From Isoetes taiwanensis (lineage: Eukaryota; Streptophyta; Lycopodiopsida; Isoetales; Isoetaceae), in assembly GCA_021234155.1 (NCBI GenBank), contig JAJEKV010000047.1:3460494-3524493 (forward strand): DNA of 64,000 bases, read 5' to 3'. Below, one piece after another: positions 22,920 through 32,109 of the stretch. Numbering within the stretch: the first letter of the stretch is position 1; each line of letters begins with the position of its first letter. Below the pieces are notes generated by a model that ran no database searches, had not been told where the DNA came from, and worked only from the letters and a program-made list of their open reading frames with translations. The position numbers and the translations under genes are program-made.

Positions 22920-23991
22920 TGCTACTGTTGTGCTCTTCCCTGTGCAGGGGTTGACGATTTTTGGTTGAAGCTATCTGTTGCTTTCCCTTTGTCGTAATAC
23001 AACTGTCTCTGCGTTGAGTTTTGCAGTGTTTCCTCTAGACTCAAAGCCTTATCTTCTGTTTCCCCTATTGTCCTGGGGTTTATTGCACGGACTAATCTTT
23101 TGATGTTGCTATTAAGCCCCTCTATGTAACCATCCACTGCCTGCCTTTCTGATATCCTGGGAACATTTAACCTTAGCCTCATAAACTCCTCTGTGTATTT
23201 GGCTACAGACAGATTCCCTTGGTCCAGGCGGTAGAACTGCTGTATCTGATGGCTAGTATGTGAGCGTGGCACGTAATGCTTACGGAAAGCTGAAGGTTTT
23301 GAATTGACAATTGTTTCTCCTTAGCCTATTTGACTTTGTATATCCCTTCCACCATATGCAGTGCTGGTCCTATCAAGTTGGGAGTTGCTACCTTTCCATA
23401 TCCTTGTCCTTCATGCCATATGAATTCCCGAATTCTTCCATCTCATCTAGCCAGGCTTCAGCTTCCATTCCCGATCTGTCTTTCCCTGTAAACTGTCTCA
23501 GCTTGCGTGTTTTCCAGACATTGCTCATTGCACTGTCTATTTTCTTTTGATAATCCTCTGCTCTGCAGTGTTTGTGCCTGCTATGTGAGCTGTCTGAACT
23601 GCTGTCAGAGTCACTATCTGAGCTATCATCCGAGCTTGAACTCGAAGAATTTTGGTATCTTCCGGTTCTTCTCTTTCTCTTGTTGTGTCCGAACGACTGT
23701 GGGGCAGGTTGTGGTTCTGGCTGATTGTTGAGTTGATGTTCCTCTTCCTGAAGAGGTGGTTGTTGTGGCCCATACTCCTCCCCTCGAATGAGTGGGGTGA
23801 CAATCTTTACCAACTCGCGCATCTGCCTGCCCATTTCTACTAGGCGCCTGTTTACCTCTGCTGGTGTCATCTCGACTTCCTGTGCTTCTCGGCCGAATAA
23901 GTTTCGTGGTGCCCAATTCGAGGCTTGGCCTTGACTTCCTTGATTCTGAGGAGTGGTTATGAAGTTCCTGGCTACAAACATTAATCAACAA
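22920..23991 (-). pseudogene. Ty3 element 1 gag
   Basis: The N-terminal part (23991-23388) has a proline/glutamine-rich stretch, an uninterrupted Ser/Asp-rich run and a basic patch, then the start of the capsid (KLRQFTGKDRSGMEAEAWLD). The second part (23272-22922) has the typical retrotransposon capsid C-terminus (FYRLDQGNLSVAKYTEEFMRL ... GLNSNIKRLV). A frame break separates them near 23330. The 5' boundary may be a splice acceptor at about 23970, since an AT-rich stretch ending in TTTGTAG precedes it. Confidence 0.88.
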
Positions 23992-24170
23992 GGATATCTG
24001 TTATGTACTATGGTTACTAAGATGTTATTGCTATGGTATTTATCTTACTCGTTGAAGAACTTACAGCAAAAACACTTATATTCATAATAAGAAAATTATA
24101 TATTTGATCTCAAAATTTGAGTTCAAGAATACTATTTTAAGATGTATCAAAATTCTGAGGCCCATGGGCT

Positions 24171-24746
24171 CTAATGCTGACGTCGACGTTTGGGTTTGAA
24201 GTGCTCCTTAATGTCTTTGAGTTTGAGGCCATGGCCGACGTTTCGTAGCATGTTCCATGTCGAGTTTCCTTCAAGTGCTGGAGCTACCTTTTCTCGGGGC
24301 AAGCCATGTGTCCCTGCAGCCATTACTGCTAAGGATCCATCTCGAAGGTATTCCCGTGCAAAATCAAGGTAATGCAAGGCCACAGATCTCCTAATTAGAA
24401 TTATATGGTCAATGTTTTCGCGAAGTTTAGAATGCGTCGCAAAGCCGGAGAGTGCTGATAGCAAGTAAACTGCCTCTTCTCCTTTGTGGCTAAACTGTTT
24501 GTGAAAAACTACTATTTGACCTTTACTGAGCGAAGGGAGATAGTAGCGTAAAGCTTTTCCCATGCCAACTGCGGATCCGGACCCTTTCCTCATCGCTGCC
24601 CGACCTTGTATTTCTATCGCCATCAAGTCATCATGATCCTTCTTCATCGATATGGCACTATCAAGGTTAATGTGACTGCCCCTCAGAGTTTGTCCCCATG
24701 ATGACGTGGCTTTCTTGGGTTTGGCTATGCACCCACTCTTAAACAA
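24171..24746 (-). CDS. H2B-like segment of Ty3 element 1
   Basis: The 191-residue frame is in the same frame as the H4-like segment, from which it is separated by one TAA (24789-24791). Residues about 66-75 (GKALRYYLPS) match the first histone-fold helix of H2B (pattern K-x-L-x-x-x-x-P), with an aromatic/Phe segment at H2B-like spacing after it. A Gly-Ser-Leu-Ala-x-x-Ala segment near residue 143 matches the C-terminal helix start of H2B (GELAKHA). The middle is five to six residues longer than canonical H2B. The C-terminus is basic (KPKRRR). This is pattern recognition, not an alignment score; H2A or no histone relation remain possible. Position between an H4-like segment and gag in a histone H3-bearing element supports the call. 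Confidence 0.45.
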   Translation of the reverse strand: MFKSGCIAKPKKATSSWGQTLRGSHINLDSAISMKKDHDDLMAIEIQGRAAMRKGSGSAVGMGKALRYYLPSLSKGQIVVFHKQFSHKGEEAVYLLSALSGFATHSKLRENIDHIILIRRSVALHYLDFAREYLRDGSLAVMAAGTHGLPREKVAPALEGNSTWNMLRNVGHGLKLKDIKEHFKPKRRRQH

Positions 24747-24788
24747 TCTTGCTTGAATTGCTTGAAACTCATCCTCGTTTGGAAGATC

Positions 24789-25076
24789 TTAGTGTTGCAT
24801 CCGATGCTTGATAAAATCATATGCTTGTATGTCGGTGAAGTTTTGTGTGGTATAGGTCTCCTTTTCAGCTATATCTCTTGGAAGTTCCTGCTCGAAATAA
24901 TCGATGAAGTCATCGTTATAAGCATCAATGATGATAGCCAAGAGTTCATCCAAACGGAGACCTTGATCAATGCAGTACGGTAGGTGTAAGATATCATCTG
25001 CGAAAAGGTACTCCTCCCCTAAGGCGTAAGAGAAGTGATTCCAACTAGGAGAGCTATTGCCTTTCTTGGGAGGTCT
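24789..25076 (-). CDS. H4-like segment of Ty3 element 1
   Basis: About 95 codons are open between the end of the H2A-like frame and the TAA at 24789-24791. Codons 43-64 (DELLAIIIDAYND then DFIDYFE) match helix 2 of H4 ([20 protein letters not shown]) at positions of hydrophobic, Asp and Tyr-x-Glu residues. After an insert of about eight residues, a TYT...TDIQAYDFIKHR stretch matches loop 2 and helix 3 of H4 (TVTAMDVVYALKR). The H4 basic tail and helix 1 are not evident. On its own this would be weak; its position between H2A-like and H2B-like segments raises it. It lies in a frame shifted by one from the H2A-like frame. Confidence 0.38.
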   Translation of the reverse strand, partial: RPPKKGNSSPSWNHFSYALGEEYLFADDILHLPYCIDQGLRLDELLAIIIDAYNDDFIDYFEQELPRDIAEKETYTTQNFTDIQAYDFIKHRMQH

Positions 25077-25793
25077 TATGTGGTCTCGATGTGCTTCTCC
25101 AACTGTTTGGCTAATCTGGGTTCATTTTCAAAGTCATAGACTTCTTCCTCATAATCCTCTTCTTCCTCCTGATGTTCCGCCGATGGCCCCTCTAGAAGGT
25201 TCAACTTGATATCCAGTTCTTTTAAATATGGCCTAGCTGCCCTCATATTCAATGGTGCGAGATCAAGAGTTTGCACTGATGGTTCTCCAGTCCTGTTTAT
25301 TGCCTGATAGTGCAAAAAGATTGCTAAGGCTGCTTGTGCTGATAAATATTTGTGCCCTTGAACCTTGCATGCCATGTATGCGGGCATTCTTTCAGTCCTT
25401 TTTCTAATTGTTTTTCCTGATATTTGGCTCAGTGCTGCCGTGATAGCTTTAAGAGAGATCCACGTTCCGATTTGTCCTTGGAGTCTTACTTCCTGGCTCT
25501 GGAGCTCTTGATTGTATCGACCAAGGATATCTTGATAATAAGGTGTCCTGGATATTGCCTCATACAAGTCAAAGTTATGCTGAAATACTTGAAATACCTC
25601 GTCCATTGGAGTCAAAGTTATGCTGAAATATTTGAAATACCTCGTCCATTGGTGCTTCCCTGATATGCTCCGAGTTGCAGTACCATTGAACAAATTCTGT
25701 AGGCGCCATGGAACTATGCAAGGTGCGATTAAAAGCTACGTAATAGGATGAGGAGTATGAAAAATCGCCTAAGTGAGGTTCTTGTGGCTTCAT
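25076..25793 (-). CDS. H2A-like ORF of Ty3 element 1 with acidic tail
   Basis: An ATG at 25793 starts the frame; a 42-bp tandem duplication at about 25562-25645 breaks it and the frame continues to a TAA at 25076. In the second part (205 residues), residues 88-170 follow H2A: TIRKRTERM resembles LLRKGNYAERV, AYMACK and KYLSAQ resemble the VYMAAV/EYLTAE helix 2, and APLNMRAARPYLKELD followed by a Leu-Leu-x-Gly resembles [20 protein letters not shown]. Residues 172-192 are strongly acidic, like the acidic tails of histone chaperones or variant histones. The N-terminal 80 residues are unlike a histone. Moderate confidence; the spacing has small insertions. Confidence 0.5.
25562..25645. repeat. 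42-bp tandem duplication inside the H2A-like ORF
   Basis: AAAGTTATGCTGAAATA then TTGAAATACCTCGTCCATTGG occurs twice in tandem with two differences. The duplication repeats the PMDEVFQxFQHNFD peptide and is associated with a frame change. Confidence 0.85.
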
Positions 25794-25799
25794 GTAGGA

Positions 25800-27620
25800 G
25801 CTGAAGAATATATATACTCAAAAGGGTGTTTAGGGTTTCATACTAAACCTTAATTTTTCCATTGTTTATGTTCGGTTATGTTGAGTGGCTCTCGGGGGCT
25901 TGGCATAGTGTGCCTTTTTAATTGTTTGTCATTAATATGGCAAGTTGGTCTAGGAAAGAAAAAAATAAAATAAAAAAATCATGGCAAGTTGGTGTAGACA
26001 TAAAGTATTTTTGCATAAGGGCTAAGCACAAGTGGCTTGGCACAAGGTGCCATTAAAGGAGGTCATTTAGGCCTATATAGAATCCAGTATAGTATATTGT
26101 AAGGAAGTAGAAGGAAATAGAAATAAAAATAAAATAAAAAAAATAAAGGCTTAAATCGAATGTGAGTCATAGGAAAGAAGGGTATGGTCGGATTTGAAGG
26201 AGAAGGTTTAGGGTATGGTCGAAACAGAAAGGAAGGAGAAGGTTTAGGGTATGGTGGAAACATAAAGGAAGGAGAATATCAGAGGCAGTGGTCGAATCGG
26301 CTGCTCCTGGGCGACACACCCTGCGCCTGGAGCTCAGGCGAAGGTTTGGCAGAGTGTTTGGGCGCGACATGCGTCGCCTCTGCTTGAATCTCCTTCTATT
26401 TTGCAGATCTTAAATCTCATTTTATTTGCAGATATTGCCGAATCTCCTTCTATTTTTGTAGATGGTTGCTGTTTCTTTGAAGATATGGCTGCTGGAGGTG
26501 ACTTATCCCGCGCTAGGAAGGTCTTCGAAGGTTTGGGGTGAGGCCAGGGCGCGGCATGAGTCGCCCTATGCCATGTTTTGACTTATTCTATCTGCCTTAT
26601 CTATGTTTGATGCAAGTTTACTCCTGCTACAGCTTTATACTTACAGTTATGATTAGAACTTGAGTAAGCTTCAAGTTTCTACAGATATTGATCGCGTCCT
26701 ATTTTTGGCTTGGCTATGTTTTTAAGCTATTCTATAATCTCGACTTGCAGCTAAATATATCTTCCAGCTTTTTTTTCAATTTTGGCGTGCTAAGGATTTG
26801 CTTGGCACAGATTTTGAGTCGCAATGACAAGCACTTCCTTACTTGCTTCAGGTTCGGCTTTCATCTCTGAGTATCCTTTAACACGATTGTTACAGCTAAG
26901 TGACAATGACATTCTATAATTTTATATGTCTATATCAAATGGCTAAAGCAAGCGTTGAAGTTTTGAGAAGAAGAAGCATACCTTACTTATCACTATTACA
27001 TTGAGGCTTTGCCCATGATAGTGATAATCATCGCATCTACTATTTTTTTTTTGTGTTAGGCTAGCTATGCTATGAACATGGCATTATTCTGCTAAAGATT
27101 TATGCATTAAAATCAATACTAGCAGCTGGTTTATACTACAAATCTATCAACAGTAATACTGGATTTAGCACTGGTTTAGATTACAATTCTATCAACAGTA
27201 ATATTGGATTTAGCATAGTCGATGGATGATTATAACGGCTCAAATATAATCTGTTAACACAATTGTATTCAAAGATATTCCAGATGTTAATATAGTAATT
27301 ATAACTGATCAAGAAGGAATTAGTACTTAACGTGATAAGCTCATTCTAATTTATGTTCACTCCGATTCAATATTTATCTGGTATCACTCATAGCTGCCTG
27401 AATACCAAGTTAAAATGGTGTTATTCTATAAACGCTAGAAACTTTGTAGAAGCATTATAACTTTACAATTTTATGGATACCAATATAACTTTATAGATTC
27501 CGAAGCAAAGTTTAATATGATAGTGCTTTAATGTAGAAGAACCTTTAAACATATAGAACGAATACCTTTGAACATACACATTTACTAATAATTATGACAA
27601 GATTTCGTGATTCTCTAACT
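25800..27620. other. Spacer of Ty3 element 1 between H2A-like and H3-like ORFs
   Basis: No convincing coding sequence is seen on either strand. A 30-bp unit containing GGAGAAGGTTTAGGGTATGG occurs at about 26199 and 26239. A CTATCAACAGTAATA-type unit is duplicated near 27145-27215. Confidence 0.5.
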
Positions 27621-27622
27621 CT

Positions 27623-28257
27623 TCAAAAATAACCCAATATCGTTTCCCTCCGTATTCGTTTCACCAAATTCATGTCCTTCGGCATAACAGTGACCCGTTT
27701 TGCGTGAACAGCACAGAGATTTGACACCTCAAACAACTGACACAACTCTGCCTCAGCTGCTTCTTGGCAAGCCCTGAGCATCATAAGGATAACCCTATAC
27801 TGCGTCGTAAATTCCTGCATAATTTCTCGCACTAGCCTCTCGAAGGGGGCTCTTCGAATCAAGAGATTAACGCATTGTTGAAAATGCCTAATTTCTCTTA
27901 GGGCCCTGGAATGCTTCGAGTTTAACCCACGCTTTGCCGGTTTCTTTAGTTCCTCCGGTCGAGGTGGGGGTTTCCGAATATCCGCTGGAGGTCTCCCTCC
28001 TATTACAAATCTGGGAATCTTCAGTGTGCTATACCAATGATTATAGGCAACCCATTGTTCCATATATGCACGGTAATCTTGCAACTTTATCCGGTATTCC
28101 CGATCATTCTTGAGGCTTAATGGTCTCTCCCCTGCTCTGTACTTCTTATATGATTTTCCATGGAAAGGCCATTGTGGATATGGTGGTGGCGGTGCTATCG
28201 CTTGCTCCGGGAGATTTTGTTCTGTTTGCTCCTGATGTCCTTGATCACGAATTACTA
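27623..28257 (-). CDS. Histone H3 fold domain encoded by Ty3 element 1
   Basis: The open minus-strand frame (to 28257 without needing an ATG) ends in a stop at 27623. Its last 95 residues are a full histone H3 fold: [10 protein letters not shown] (alpha N), [19 protein letters not shown] (alpha 1), a loop of canonical length, [15 protein letters not shown] and [10 protein letters not shown] (alpha 2), VTVMPKD (loop 2) and a final helix ending RIRRE. About half of the residues match canonical H3 by eye. Loop 1 has canonical H3 length, so it is not CENH3-like. Ahead of the fold is a proline-rich linker unlike any H3. It is the downstream half of the protein starting at 28638; a one-base shift near 28260 separates the two frames. 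Role unknown; it may pack element cDNA or interfere with host nucleosomes (inference). Confidence 0.93.
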
Positions 28258-28638
28258 GACTCGAGTTACCATACCTATCAAGGCATGTTTGGATCGTCTC
28301 TCCCGTGAAATTGACTCGTCTTGTTCCTCCGAGTCCTCTGTGGTCACGTGTGTTACTTTTTGCTTACCCTGGCGTACTTCTCTCCTTTTTCGCGATTCTG
28401 AGTCCTCTCCCTGCTGCGATTCTTCTTCTTGTTGTGATTTTGACTGCTGTTCTTCTGATGATGACTCCGCATAATCTACTAATACCGCTGTCTCGTCTTC
28501 CTGTGAACTCCGTTCCTCGGATGATTCTTCGCTCTCGAATCTAGGATGTTTCTCAAGGTAAATCTGCTTGCCTATGCTTACGTGTCGAACACCTACATGA
28601 GCTTGGTATTTTCTGGCTGTGGTTTTCGTGCGTGCCAT
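28255..28638 (-). CDS. H3-tail-like N-terminus of the Ty3 element 1 histone
   Basis: The ATG at 28638 opens a frame of 127 codons whose first residues after Met, [11 protein letters not shown], match the histone H3 tail ARTKQTARKS at eight of the first nine positions. The equivalents of Lys4 and Lys9 are kept and Ser10 is replaced by Tyr. The rest is Glu/Ser/Gln-rich. The start lies about 510 bases downstream of the primer-binding site, so this is the first ORF of the element. It runs into a TAG at 28255 and overlaps the open H3-fold frame by a few bases, so a single indel, a programmed shift or a splice would join tail and fold. Confidence 0.88.
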   Translation of the reverse strand: MARTKTTARKYQAHVGVRHVSIGKQIYLEKHPRFESEESSEERSSQEDETAVLVDYAESSSEEQQSKSQQEEESQQGEDSESRKRREVRQGKQKVTHVTTEDSEEQDESISRERRSKHALIGMVTRV

Positions 28639-28639
28639 A

Positions 28640-29148
28640 TCAAACTGCTCTGGAGTTGGACGAAAATTCTTAGAGATCTCCTTTTTGGAGAGAAGGTAAC
28701 TCAGAAGGGATTTAAGGAACAGATTAAGGCAAAATTATTGTGGCCAAATTAGGGTATATATGGGGATATTTACAGATATTTATTCCAACCACCTTTATTT
28801 ATATTGACCCTATAATATTAGAATCCTAAAATTCTCCAATGGTCCCTGGGTTATTTATTGTGGATTTGCACCACATTCCACCGGGAAGTCTATTTTGGCC
28901 AATTCTTGGACTACTTCTAGTGGAATATTGGCTTAATGCACAATTTTTCCATCAAAGCTACTAGAATTCATGGATTCTATTACTATTATTTTCTAAGTTG
29001 ACTTTATTTTAAGGATGACCTTATCCATGGAAAAATTTTCCTACTCGAGGTTCAATATTGGAATTTGCACCCCAAATTTTTACTAGGCCAGTTAGTTTTC
29101 TATCATAAGCTGATGGCCAGTGCTTGATCTTGGTCAATCAAGATCATT
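28640..29148 (-). other. Leader of Ty3 element 1
   Basis: Untranslated region between the primer-binding site and the H3-like ORF. It is AT-rich, and I see no further ORF in it. Confidence 0.6.
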
Positions 29149-29160
29149 GCTCTGATACCA
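29149..29160 (-). other. Primer-binding site of Ty3 element 1 (initiator tRNA-Met)
   Basis: The minus strand reads TGGTATCAGAGC, the standard plant complement to the 3' end of initiator tRNA-Met, one base inside the LTR end (TGTGACG on the plus strand at 29162). It fixes the element's orientation and the 5' LTR. Confidence 0.95.
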
Positions 29161-29161
29161 T

Positions 29162-29546
29162 TGTGACGCTCCTTGCACTATATAAGACAGCCCGCAGTAT
29201 ACATCGAAGGACCTTCCCCATCCAACGGCACCCGTCGTATGGGCCCTCTGTCTAACTCGCGTCTGGGGTCCAGACGATCGAGTAGAGGACACAGAGGTGT
29301 CATTCCGTCCCGTCCTCTATGGGGTCCCTATATCAGCGGAAGCAAAATATAGAACATAAGCACTAGCAACAATAACAACAAACTACCTCGAAGGGTAGTG
29401 ATAATCGATCTAACCATGTCATCAAATACAACAATACACTGAATGCATCAAATACATCAAATAGAGGCTCCTACCCAGGGCTCAGACTCAAGGGAGAGTT
29501 GACTGATGACTGGGGGGCCTCTAGATAGAACAGACCGAGTTATGGC
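29162..29546 (-). mobile_element. Ty3 element 1: 5' LTR, first segment
   Basis: The LTR end TGTGACGCTCC at 29162 is next to the primer-binding site. The sequence matches 20382-20690 and, in a diverged form, 55653-56142. It is interrupted at 29546 by Ty3 element 2. Confidence 0.92.
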
Positions 29547-30136
29547 TGTTAGTCCTGTGCCTCCTGGTACAGGACTATTCATGCATACAACGGACCAAGT
29601 CAAGGCCAAGGATCCACAGCAAGACGCGGGTCAGCCGTCAAAGGCCCAGCAGAAGACCAAGCAGCAGACCACGCAGTCAAAGCCCGCGTCTGCTACCAAG
29701 AGGAGGCGCTCAGACAAGTGACGGCCCGTCATCGCCTGCGTCAGCGTCAGCGTGATTACAGGCACTTCAAGAGGCACCGCCAGCATCCCTGCAAATCAGG
29801 CCTTCTTCCAGGAGTCGGCACCGAGATCAGTCAGAGTGTCTATATTGGACCAAAGGCCATTGTACTATATATATGAGTAGAGCTAGCACATGAGTTTTTA
29901 GATGAGTTTTGAGTCTTGTCTCATATCAGTTTTCTCTCGATTGCGAGAGCTCATGTATCTTCATTGACATCAAGGAAGCTCATTATTGTGATCTCATTGT
30001 TCTCTATTGTTTCTGTTCAGTTTTTCTTGTTTTCTTTGCAAATCCCGCCTGACATAGTTCCCGGATTCTCCTGTTAGATCCAAAGGTCCTCACCGAGGGC
30101 TGTCTTGCAGGAGCTCCCGAACCCAGACCCCAAACA
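29547..30136 (+). mobile_element. Ty3 element 2: 5' LTR
   Basis: Begins TGTTAGTCC and ends CCAAACA. A candidate TATA (TATATATATGAG at about 29867) lies inside. It matches the 3' LTR except for about eight differences. Confidence 0.95.
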
Positions 30137-30158
30137 CTGTCGCCGCTGCCGGGTCTGA
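30137..30158 (+). other. Ty3 element 2 primer-binding site
   Basis: The first bases after the LTR read CTGTCGCCGCTGCCGGGTCT, close to the TGGCGCCGTTGCCGGGG primer-binding sites of several plant Ty3 elements of the Tat/Ogre type. The tRNA was not identified with certainty. Confidence 0.6.
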
Positions 30159-30171
30159 TTTCTTCTTCATC

Positions 30172-32109
30172 ATGTCGACTAGAGGTTTCACCCTTGTTCT
30201 TTGCCAAACGGCGGCTCGACTGGAGCGCCATCAACGACGCGAGGCTGTCAGGGATATGTATGATTCTGCCTATGACATTGAGGGTGGTCGTATCCGTTCC
30301 CGCGCTCAGTCGGCCCCTCCTACCCCTCGTGTTCATTCTCGACCAGGGTCTCCCCCTGTGTGTAGGCATTGTTTTCAGCCCCAATCTCCACAACATACCC
30401 CTGTTCAGCCCACGCCTCACTATTTCCAGACTCCTGACAGCACCTATATCAATATCCCTTCAGGTCATACCCCTCTTCCATCACAACCTTCTTCCCCTCC
30501 TGGTGGGATGGGCTACCATCATGTCTCTTTTGGCCCTACCCACGTTCACGACTTTCAGTCTTCTCCATTTTTTCAGCATGCCCTTCCTGTTTACCAAACC
30601 ACTGATCTCACGCCGCAAGAGGATGGCTCTCAAGGTCCTTCACCACCAGATGCTGCTTTTGCTGGACCACATGTTTTTTCAGTTCCATCCCCTGGTTCTC
30701 ACTCTCAGACTGTTCCACCTCTCTATGCTTCTGCCTATCCTCCATCGAATCCACCTCTTTATGCGCCAGTTCCGCCTACATCGCCCACTCATAATTTGAA
30801 GCTGACTTATCCCACTTTCGGCAACACTAAAGGCAAACCTCTGGATCAGAGTGCTCAAGCCCACATGGAAGAATTTGAAGCCTTGGCCATTCTGAATGGT
30901 CATGCGCAGCCCCAACTTAAATTCCATATCTTTTCGACCACGCTACGAGGTGCCCCTCATCAGTGGTTAATGGCCAATAAAAGCCACTGGAAACAGAGTT
31001 GGCAAGAAATGAAAACTGCCTTTCTGTCTCATTATGGCACCACAGACGATGATCAGTTACTCCTCAAGCAACTCAATGATCTTCAACAAGAGCCCACGGA
31101 GTCCGCCAGGGATTTTGCGGACCGTCTTCACATTCTCGTCAGCAAACTCCAGGAGTACCCCACGCAAAGCCAGATCCTCGTCTGGTTTCTGCAGGGCCTT
31201 CCTCCTGCCATTAGACTCATGACAGAATACCTGCGTCCCAAGTCTTTGGAGCAGGCCATTGAACTGGTCAATCACGCGGTCAATGTTTCTTCCCGCGGAG
31301 TTGCTCTCACGGAACTCCCTTTTATGCCACCCGTCATGGTTCCTCAGAACTCTGTTCAGCCTCAACAAGCAAATCCACAACGCGCTCACATCTGGTGTAC
31401 TATTTGTAAATATCAAGGTCATCTGGAAAATGAATGCAATTCCTCAAATGGCCCTCCTCATTGTAAACGATGCAATATGTGCAATCACGCCACGGCAGAA
31501 TGCACTCGTTCTCATCCTACACCCTTTCGGCAAAAGATGGTCTTTCAAGTCCAGACCACGCCTCAACCACAACAGTCCTATCCGCCTCAGCAATATCCCA
31601 TTCAACAACAGCAGCAATATCAACAGACCCAGCAACCTCAGCAGCCACGGGGACCAGGCAACCGTCCTCCCTTTGATCCTTCAAAAGCTCAATGTTATCA
31701 TTGTCAGGAATGGGGTCACACCACCACGGCGTGTCCTCAACTTCCTCAAGTTCAAGTCCAACTTCCAGGTTCCAATCAACCTGCTTCTGTACGACTCACG
31801 GCCTACCAACTGTGGGTAGCAAATGGCAAACAAGGCCCCCGTCCTGTTTTGCGGAAGCCTCCACGGGCACCTCAACAACAGAGACCTCAGCAGGCCGCCT
31901 CTACATCCAATCCTATAGACCAAGAAGCTCAAGAAGAGATTTATCAGGCACTCAATCCTCCTGTCCAGCAGTCCAATTGGGTTGGTCTCGTTGCGCGTCA
32001 CGCTCGAGCTTCCCGCCCTTTGACCATCATTCCTCATGACATGCACCCTGCTTTTGCAGTGGAAACCATCCCTCATGACGAGGAAAAAAAAAGTTCACTT
32101 CGCACCTGA
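30172..32109 (+). CDS. Ty3 element 2 gag
   Basis: The ATG at 30172 starts a 645-residue protein: a proline-rich N-terminus, a retrotransposon capsid domain (about residues 210-360, with HQWLMANKSHWKQSWQEMK and FADRLHILVSKLQEY), then two Cys/His knuckles (CTICKYQGHLENEC and CYHCQEWGHTTTAC) with a Gln/Pro-rich stretch between. It binds and packages element RNA. It ends just after a run of nine A residues at 32083-32091; the protease frame is open across this run in the +1 frame, so a shift there would make Gag-Pol. Confidence 0.92.
   Translation: MSTRGFTLVLCQTAARLERHQRREAVRDMYDSAYDIEGGRIRSRAQSAPPTPRVHSRPGSPPVCRHCFQPQSPQHTPVQPTPHYFQTPDSTYINIPSGHTPLPSQPSSPPGGMGYHHVSFGPTHVHDFQSSPFFQHALPVYQTTDLTPQEDGSQGPSPPDAAFAGPHVFSVPSPGSHSQTVPPLYASAYPPSNPPLYAPVPPTSPTHNLKLTYPTFGNTKGKPLDQSAQAHMEEFEALAILNGHAQPQLKFHIFSTTLRGAPHQWLMANKSHWKQSWQEMKTAFLSHYGTTDDDQLLLKQLNDLQQEPTESARDFADRLHILVSKLQEYPTQSQILVWFLQGLPPAIRLMTEYLRPKSLEQAIELVNHAVNVSSRGVALTELPFMPPVMVPQNSVQPQQANPQRAHIWCTICKYQGHLENECNSSNGPPHCKRCNMCNHATAECTRSHPTPFRQKMVFQVQTTPQPQQSYPPQQYPIQQQQQYQQTQQPQQPRGPGNRPPFDPSKAQCYHCQEWGHTTTACPQLPQVQVQLPGSNQPASVRLTAYQLWVANGKQGPRPVLRKPPRAPQQQRPQQAASTSNPIDQEAQEEIYQALNPPVQQSNWVGLVARHARASRPLTIIPHDMHPAFAVETIPHDEEKKSSLRT

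Noticed and set aside
24171..24746. H2A as the best identity of the 24171-24746 segment
   Set aside because: Some H2A-like spacing is present, but the first helix (KxLxxxxP) and the GxLAxxA segment fit H2B better; kept as H2B-like with low confidence.
27623..28084. Centromeric H3 (CENH3) as the identity of the retrotransposon histone
   Set aside because: Loop 1 has the canonical H3 length rather than the longer CENH3 loop, and the tail matches canonical H3 (ARTK...ARK), which CENH3 lacks.
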